This document shows, piece after piece, positions 59,739-64,000 of a stretch of DNA of 64,000 nucleotides (position 1 is the stretch's first letter; the number at the start of each line of letters is the position of its first letter). The position numbers and the translations under genes were made by a program. Below the pieces are notes generated by a model that made no database searches, was not told where the DNA came from, and was given only the letters and a program-made list of their open reading frames with translations. This DNA is from Kitasatospora cineracea. Its GTDB lineage: Bacteria > Actinomycetota > Actinomycetes > Streptomycetales > Streptomycetaceae. The stretch lies in NCBI RefSeq assembly GCF_003751605.1, contig NZ_RJVJ01000001.1, forward strand, positions 5,518,001-5,582,000. Reading direction: 5' to 3'.

Positions 59739-60608
59739 ATGCAGCGCAACGACCGACCGCCCGCGGGCGGCAGAACGGAGGCGGCGGCCTTACGCGCCCG
59801 GGTCCGCGGCGGCGCCCGCACCGGAGCCCGCACCGCCGCGGCCCTGGCAGGCGTCGCCGTGGTCTGCGCGGTGCTCACCGGCGCCACCCAGGCCGCGTCC
59901 GCCGCCCGCACCCGCGCCGACGACCACCGGCTCGACATCTGCGTCAAGGTGCACACCTCGGTCGACGCCGCCGGAGTGCACGTCGAGGTGAACGCCGGCG
60001 GCGGGGCCAGCGTCCCGCTCCACCCGCAGGGCGGCAACGGCCACGGGAACCAGAACGGCCACGGGGGCCAGGGCGACCACGGGGGGAAGGGGCACGGCGG
60101 GGGAGACGACCACGGGGAGGACGGGGACGGGCACGGGCACCACTGCCACCCCAGGCCCACCCCCACCCCCACCCCGACGCCGAAGCCCACCCCGACGCCC
60201 AAGCCGACACCCACCCCCACGCCGAGCCCGACGCCCAAGCCGACACCCACCCCGAAGCCGGCGCCGACCCCCGTGCCGACACCCGCTTCGCCCCCGCCCC
60301 CGACCCCGGTCGCACCCCCGGCGGGGACCCCCGTCCGGCCCGCGCCCGCCCCGGACGCGGCGCCACCGCCCGCGCCGACGCCCAGCGCCACGCCGACCAC
60401 CCCCGCGCCGAGCCCCACACCCAGCGGGCCCGCACCCCGGGCGGTCGTCCACCTGCCGCCGCCCCCGCTGCCCGCCCCGGCGCCGCGGCACCGCGGCACC
60501 CCGACCACCACCAGGATGCTGGTGGTCACCGTCCCCGCCGTGCTCGCAGCCGCCGCGCTGCGCCCGCGCGGGAAGTCCGGCGGCGCCGGACGCCGCGGCC
60601 GCTCCTGA
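59739..60608 (+). CDS. Surface protein with His/Gly-rich and Pro-Thr repeat regions
   Basis: A 289-residue protein from ATG 59739. A basic N-terminus and hydrophobic segment (about 35-58, cleavable or anchoring) export it. A short domain with LDICVKVHTSVDAAG follows, then a His/Gly/Asp-rich tract (about 95-135, with units like GHGG and DDHGEDG) that could bind metal ions, a PTPTPK repeat (about 140-180), an Ala/Pro linker, and a C-terminal hydrophobic helix with a basic end (MLVVTVPAVLAAAAL, then RPRGK). This is the layout of a wall-spanning, membrane-anchored surface protein. I recognise no family. It lies 253 bases after the encapsulin gene. Confidence 0.72.
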   Translation: MQRNDRPPAGGRTEAAALRARVRGGARTGARTAAALAGVAVVCAVLTGATQAASAARTRADDHRLDICVKVHTSVDAAGVHVEVNAGGGASVPLHPQGGNGHGNQNGHGGQGDHGGKGHGGGDDHGEDGDGHGHHCHPRPTPTPTPTPKPTPTPKPTPTPTPSPTPKPTPTPKPAPTPVPTPASPPPPTPVAPPAGTPVRPAPAPDAAPPPAPTPSATPTTPAPSPTPSGPAPRAVVHLPPPPLPAPAPRHRGTPTTTRMLVVTVPAVLAAAALRPRGKSGGAGRRGRS

Positions 60609-60717
60609 CGCGCCGTCAGGCAACCGAACCGTTCCGCGTGGGCGAGGCCCCGCGAAGCACCGTTCCGGCCGGACCCTCCGGGCCGGACCACCCCAACAGT
60701 TCAGGAGAGGACCCGTC

Positions 60718-61482
60718 ATGTCCGAATGGCTGGCACTCGCCCTCGCAATGGCCGGGGCATGCCTGGTCGTCGTCGTGGTCGTGCTGGTGAGACACCGCAA
60801 GAGCGACCGGGACGAGGACACCTCGGAGACGCCCGACGTCATCGAGTACATCACCATGATGATCGGCGTGGTCTACGCGATCGTGCTGGGCCTGGCGATC
60901 GCCGGCGTCTGGGAGTCCCGGTCCGCCGCGCAGGACGACGTGCAGGCCGAGGCCCAGTCGCTGCACGAGGTCAGCGCCCGGGCCGAGGTGTTCCCCGCCG
61001 ACTACCGCGGCGTGGTCGAGAAGGACGTCGACAACTACGTCTCGTTCGTGGTCAACACCGAGTGGCACTACATGCGCACCCACGGGGAGATCAGCCCCGA
61101 GGGCACCGAACTGCTCGCCAAACTGCGCACCGACGTCGCCGAGCGGGCGCCGCAGAACGACATCGAGGCGCAGGCGTACCAGGCGATGATGGACAAGATC
61201 GCCGTCGCCGACGAGACCCGCACCTCGCGCGGCGGCAACGTCGGCCCGACCATGCCCGGGGTGGTCTGGTTCGGCCTGGTGATCGGCGCCGTGGTGACCA
61301 TCGGCATGCTGTTCGCGCTCCAGATCGGGCGCTCGCGGCGGGAGTTGATCCTGGCCGGCACCTTCAGCGCGCTGATCGGGTTCCTGCTGTTCCTGATCTG
61401 GGACTTCGACGACCCGTTCGGGCGCGGCGTCTCGGTGACCACGGACCCGTTCCTCAACCTGTTCCCCTTCCTCGGTAGCTGA
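60718..61482 (+). CDS. DUF4239 (bestrophin-like) membrane protein
   Basis: A 254-residue protein from ATG 60718, preceded by AGGAGAGG. Two N-terminal helices (about 5-27 and 45-65) and two C-terminal ones (about 182-203 and 208-226) flank a cytoplasmic helical region with EAQSLHEVSARAEVFP and DVDNYVSFVVNTEW. This matches the DUF4239 family, which is distantly linked to bestrophin-type anion channels; function is unknown. Arg/Lys/Asp-rich loops and a final WDFDDPFGRGVSV block are typical. It probably has its own promoter in the 109-bp gap. Confidence 0.8.
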   Translation: MSEWLALALAMAGACLVVVVVVLVRHRKSDRDEDTSETPDVIEYITMMIGVVYAIVLGLAIAGVWESRSAAQDDVQAEAQSLHEVSARAEVFPADYRGVVEKDVDNYVSFVVNTEWHYMRTHGEISPEGTELLAKLRTDVAERAPQNDIEAQAYQAMMDKIAVADETRTSRGGNVGPTMPGVVWFGLVIGAVVTIGMLFALQIGRSRRELILAGTFSALIGFLLFLIWDFDDPFGRGVSVTTDPFLNLFPFLGS

Positions 61483-61742
61483 CCACCCGTCAGGTCACCG
61501 GGCCGGTCGCAGGTGTCCGGTTCGGTGTGCCGACTGCCGCTCCGGTGAACGGAACCGACCGGGCAGCCGGAGCATCGGGTGGCGCGAGCCGTGCCGGAGC
61601 GGTTCGCGCACTACGCTGGGAGGAGCCGCCCGCGATGCCGACGGGGGTCCTGCTGCGGGCGGCCGACGGGGAGCCCGCGCGGGCCGCCGCCCCGGGCGGC
61701 GACGCGGGCGCTACGGGGGACAGCGCGAAGGGGAAGCACGAC

Positions 61743-62387
61743 ATGGGGGAACACCAGGCGAACCGCACGGCGTCCGACACCGGGTGCGGCGCGGGAGCGC
61801 CGGACTCCGGACGCGGCACGGCGCCGGACTCCGGGCACCGTGCGGCGGCGGTCAAGGCGGGCAAGTACGCGCGGGTCGAGCGGGAGCGCCGGTTCCTGCT
61901 CGACCGGCTGCCAGCCCCCGGCGCCGTCACCGTCGCCCGCCGGATCACCGACCGCTACGTGGAGGGCACCCGGCTGCGGCTGCGCCGGGTCGAACGGCTC
62001 GACACCGGCGAGTGCACGTACAAACTCACCCAGAAGGTGCCCGTCCCGCCGGGCGAGCCCGGGGCGGTGCAGGGCCTGATCACCAACCTGTACCTCTCCG
62101 AGCAGGAGTACGCCCGGTTGCGGGCCGCGCTGCCCGGACCCGAGCTGACCAAGACCCGGCTGAGCGTGCCCCCGCTCGGGGTCGACGTCTTCGAGGGCCC
62201 GCTGCTCGGACTGGTGCTGGCCGAGGCCGAGTTCGAGACCGCCGAGGATGCAGAAACGTTCGTCCCGCCGCCCGGCTGCGTCGCCGAACTCACCGACGAC
62301 CGTCACTTCACCGGCGGCCGGCTGGTCCGCACCGACCGCGAGGAACTCCGCGACGGCCTCGCCGGATACGGCGTCGCCCTGCCCTGA
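61743..62387 (+). CDS. CYTH domain protein
   Basis: A 214-residue protein. I choose ATG 61743 with GAAGGGG upstream; the frame stays open to 61527, so a longer N-terminus is possible. The CYTH signature is E46-R-E48-R-R50, with Arg where most have Lys (ExExK). The eight-strand tunnel is represented by RLRLRRVERLD, TYKLTQKVPV and TKTRLSVPPLGVDVFEG. CYTH enzymes bind triphosphates with metal ions: adenylate cyclase CyaB-type, thiamine triphosphatase or triphosphate phosphatases. A Gly/Asp/Ser-rich leader of 35 residues is atypical. A hairpin terminator follows. Confidence 0.82.
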   Translation: MGEHQANRTASDTGCGAGAPDSGRGTAPDSGHRAAAVKAGKYARVERERRFLLDRLPAPGAVTVARRITDRYVEGTRLRLRRVERLDTGECTYKLTQKVPVPPGEPGAVQGLITNLYLSEQEYARLRAALPGPELTKTRLSVPPLGVDVFEGPLLGLVLAEAEFETAEDAETFVPPPGCVAELTDDRHFTGGRLVRTDREELRDGLAGYGVALP

Positions 62388-62470
62388 GCCCCCGGGCGTC
62401 GGGCCCTCGGGCGCCGGGTCTCCGGACACCGGGTCCCCGGACGCCGGGTCCCCGGGCCCGGGGAGTGGTG

Positions 62471-62506
62471 ACGGCCGACCGCCCCGGACGGGCGGCGGTC
62501 GGCCGT
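62471..62506. terminator. Terminator between CYTH and hydrolase genes
   Basis: ACGGCCGACCGCC (62471-62483) pairs perfectly with GGCGGTCGGCCGT (62494-62506) across ten bases. It lies between convergent genes and can serve both. The preceding 70 bases contain 16-bp CCGGGTCCCCGGACG-type repeats. Confidence 0.8.
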
Positions 62507-62513
62507 CGGGCGG

Positions 62514-63332
62514 CTACGGCTTCAGGTGGCGGGCGAAGAAGCGGCCCGCGGCGTCGCCCGCGTGCGCGGGGACGCCGGTGTGGCCGCCCATGTTGGCGCT
62601 GAGCGACTTCTCCAGGGAGGCGAAGGCGTCGAACAGGTCGAGGGAGGCCTGGCGGTCGTTGCCCTCGTCGTCCCACTGGAGCAGGACGTGCAGCGGGACG
62701 GTGACCCGGCGGGCCTCCTCGAAGGTGGCGCGGGGAATGAGGCTGCCGGCGAAGAGGCCGGCCGCCGCGATCCGCGGTTCGACCGCGGCGAGGCGGACGC
62801 CGACGGAGATCACGCCGCCCGAGTAGCCGACCGGGCCGGTGAGTTCGGGCAGCGCGAGCAGGGCGTCGAGCGCCGAGCGCAGCTCCGGGACGGCCCGGTC
62901 GACGAGCGGGAGGACGAGGGCGTCGATGAGCTCGTCGCCGACGGGGTCGCCGGCCTCCATCGTCCGGCGCAGTTCGGCGCGCGCCAGGTCGAGGGCGGGG
63001 ACGCGGGGGCGCTCGCCGCAGCCGGGGAGTTCGAGGGCGGCCGAGGCGAAGCCGTCCGCGGCGGCGTGCCGGGCGCGGTCGAGCAGGCGGGGGTGCATGC
63101 GGCGCAGCCCGAGCGTGGGGTGGCCCAGCAGGATCAGCGGGACCGGGGCGTCGGCGGTGGCGTTCGCGGGCGTCCACAGGACGCCGGGGATCCCGTCGAG
63201 GGTGAACTCGCGTTCGCGGACGCCGCCGTCGGGGCGCCGGTCGTCGGCGGGCCTGCAGTCAGGGTTCCGGTCGTCAGGGTTCCGGACATCGGCGTGCCGG
63301 TCGTCGAGGTACTGGTCGGAGGTGAAGTGCAC
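62514..63332 (-). CDS. Alpha/beta hydrolase (dienelactone hydrolase-like)
   Basis: A 272-residue enzyme from GTG 63332. The first 35 residues are an Asp/Arg/Pro-rich repeat (RNPDDRNPD) encoded by short DNA repeats at 63245-63300 and are probably not part of the fold. The catalytic elements are VGYS171GG (nucleophile), WDDEGN (acid) and GGHTGVPAH (His). LLGHPTLGL is the oxyanion region. Such enzymes hydrolyse dienelactones or small esters. No aromatic-degradation genes are adjacent. A MarR gene is divergent across a 253-bp spacer. Confidence 0.85.
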   Translation of the reverse strand: MHFTSDQYLDDRHADVRNPDDRNPDCRPADDRRPDGGVREREFTLDGIPGVLWTPANATADAPVPLILLGHPTLGLRRMHPRLLDRARHAAADGFASAALELPGCGERPRVPALDLARAELRRTMEAGDPVGDELIDALVLPLVDRAVPELRSALDALLALPELTGPVGYSGGVISVGVRLAAVEPRIAAAGLFAGSLIPRATFEEARRVTVPLHVLLQWDDEGNDRQASLDLFDAFASLEKSLSANMGGHTGVPAHAGDAAGRFFARHLKP

Positions 63333-63585
63333 GGTCGTGCCTTTCGGGAGAGCTGGTGAACGGCGCTCCCGGACGACCTACCGTCCGACCGTGGCCTCGG
63401 AGGGGAGCACCCACGTCGATACTGCGTCCACGGGTACCACCTCCTCGTTCTCTCGCACGGCCTCGCCGAAGGTAGCAGTGCGGGTGCCGGTCCGCCAAGC
63501 GCGGCCGGGCGGCGGGGCGGGCCACCGGGGGCGAGATCTACAGGGAAACTGTACATTCCGTGGGCGGAAACCTAGGCTGGACCGC

Positions 63586-64000
63586 ATGAGCGAAGACTCC
63601 GAACCGGCGGCCGAGCCCGCGCCGTCCGCCGTGCACGCCTCGCAGCGGGTCCGGTCGGTGATCGGCAAGCTGCGCCGCCGGATCCGGGCCGCGGCCGGGA
63701 CGGGGGACTTCACCCTCACCCAGGCGTCCACCGTCGGACGGCTGCTGGACAGCACCGGCGGCCTCACCACCAGCGACCTCGCCGTCGCCGAGGGGATGCG
63801 GCACCAGTCGATGGCCACCACCATCGCCGCGCTGGCCGCCGAGGGCCTGGTCGAGCGGCAGCGCGACCCCGAGGACGGCCGCCGGCTGCTGATCGCCCTC
63901 ACCCCCGAGGGCCGGCGCCGCGCCGAGGAGGGCCGCCGGGCCCGCGGCGAGTGGCTGGCCGCCGAACTCCAGCGCAAGTGCACCGAGGAGGAACGGCAGA
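63586..64000 (+). CDS. MarR family regulator, truncated by the window edge
   Basis: The first 138 residues of a MarR protein from ATG 63586; the 3' end is outside the window. The domain is clear: FTLTQASTVGRLLDSTGGL, the recognition block GMRHQSMATTIAALAAEGL, and the wing DPEDGRRLLIALTPEG. It is divergent from the hydrolase gene. The spacer has ACAGGGAAACTGT (63540-63552), an imperfect inverted repeat that may be its operator. Confidence 0.88.
   Translation, partial: MSEDSEPAAEPAPSAVHASQRVRSVIGKLRRRIRAAAGTGDFTLTQASTVGRLLDSTGGLTTSDLAVAEGMRHQSMATTIAALAAEGLVERQRDPEDGRRLLIALTPEGRRRAEEGRRARGEWLAAELQRKCTEEERQ

Noticed and set aside
60605..60626. A second copy of the MITE end after the Pro-rich protein gene
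   Set aside because: CGTCAGGCAACC matches 12 bases of the MITE end, but there is no matching opposite end or CTAG flank, so chance is likely.
1..64000. tRNA, rRNA and riboswitch genes
   Set aside because: I looked for tRNA T-arm motifs and conserved rRNA or riboswitch words and saw none. A covariance-model search was not possible, so small structured RNAs may be missed.

Overview
The window is 64 kb of very GC-rich DNA with strongly C/G-biased third codon positions, many GTG and TTG starts, dense one-component regulators and Streptomyces-type families (family 2B encapsulin, PAS-GAF-SpoIIE phosphatases, DmdR/IdeR-type iron boxes, GH6 and GH42 enzymes). This points to the chromosome of a Streptomycetaceae actinomycete (Streptomyces or Kitasatospora); the genus is an inference. 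I see no rRNA, tRNA, CRISPR array, phage or integrative element. The only mobile element found is a 192-bp MITE.

Layout. 0-14.7 kb: metallophosphoesterase; divergent DUF2000/AraC pair; secreted GH6 cellulase; MarR/alpha-beta hydrolase pair around a long operator; two-gene ABC exporter whose 3' end carries the MITE; TIM-barrel protein divergent from an unusual TetR-glyoxalase fusion; CHMI-like isomerase; PAS-GAF-SpoIIE-HATPase protein; SRPBCC and TPR proteins. 14.8-19.1 kb: LRV-repeat protein, Zn-ribbon/OB-fold protein, TetR and acyl-CoA dehydrogenase, whose intergenic regions share a repeated 13-bp palindrome, probably one acyl-CoA regulon. 19.3-22.9 kb: efeO-efeB-efeU iron uptake with two iron boxes. 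23.1-27.6 kb: TetR/SDR pair, cupin, zinc alcohol dehydrogenase, small STAS protein, SigG/SigX5-type sigma factor. 27.6-34.9 kb: MacB/FtsX-type ABC system with two giant permeases separated by a duplicated junction. 35-41.7 kb: complete LacI / sugar ABC transporter / GH42 beta-galactosidase regulon with two identical operators exactly 100 bp apart. 42-49.8 kb: P450, small LRV protein, GNAT, LysE exporter, 14-TM MFS pump with MarR, small membrane, lipoprotein and secreted proteins. 50-55 kb: TetR / TetX-like flavin monooxygenase pair, serine beta-lactamase-family hydrolase, PucR-type regulator. 55.5-64 kb: secreted lipase; decayed acyltransferase and a possible patatin remnant; the encapsulin locus; His/Gly- and Pro-rich surface protein; DUF4239 membrane protein; CYTH protein; dienelactone-hydrolase-like enzyme; partial MarR at the right edge.

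The most notable item is the family 2B encapsulin (58.1-59.5 kb), a capsid-like shell protein with an inserted cyclic-nucleotide-binding-like domain. It carries a one-base frameshift, and no terpene cyclase or other usual cargo gene lies beside it. Other notable features are the TetR-VOC fusion with its palindromic operators, the five-copy 13-bp operator family, the CTAG-flanked MITE that preserves a stop codon, and a head-to-head deletion scar between two decayed lipid genes. Regulation is mostly local: at least seven regulator/target pairs have palindromic operators visible in their shared promoters.
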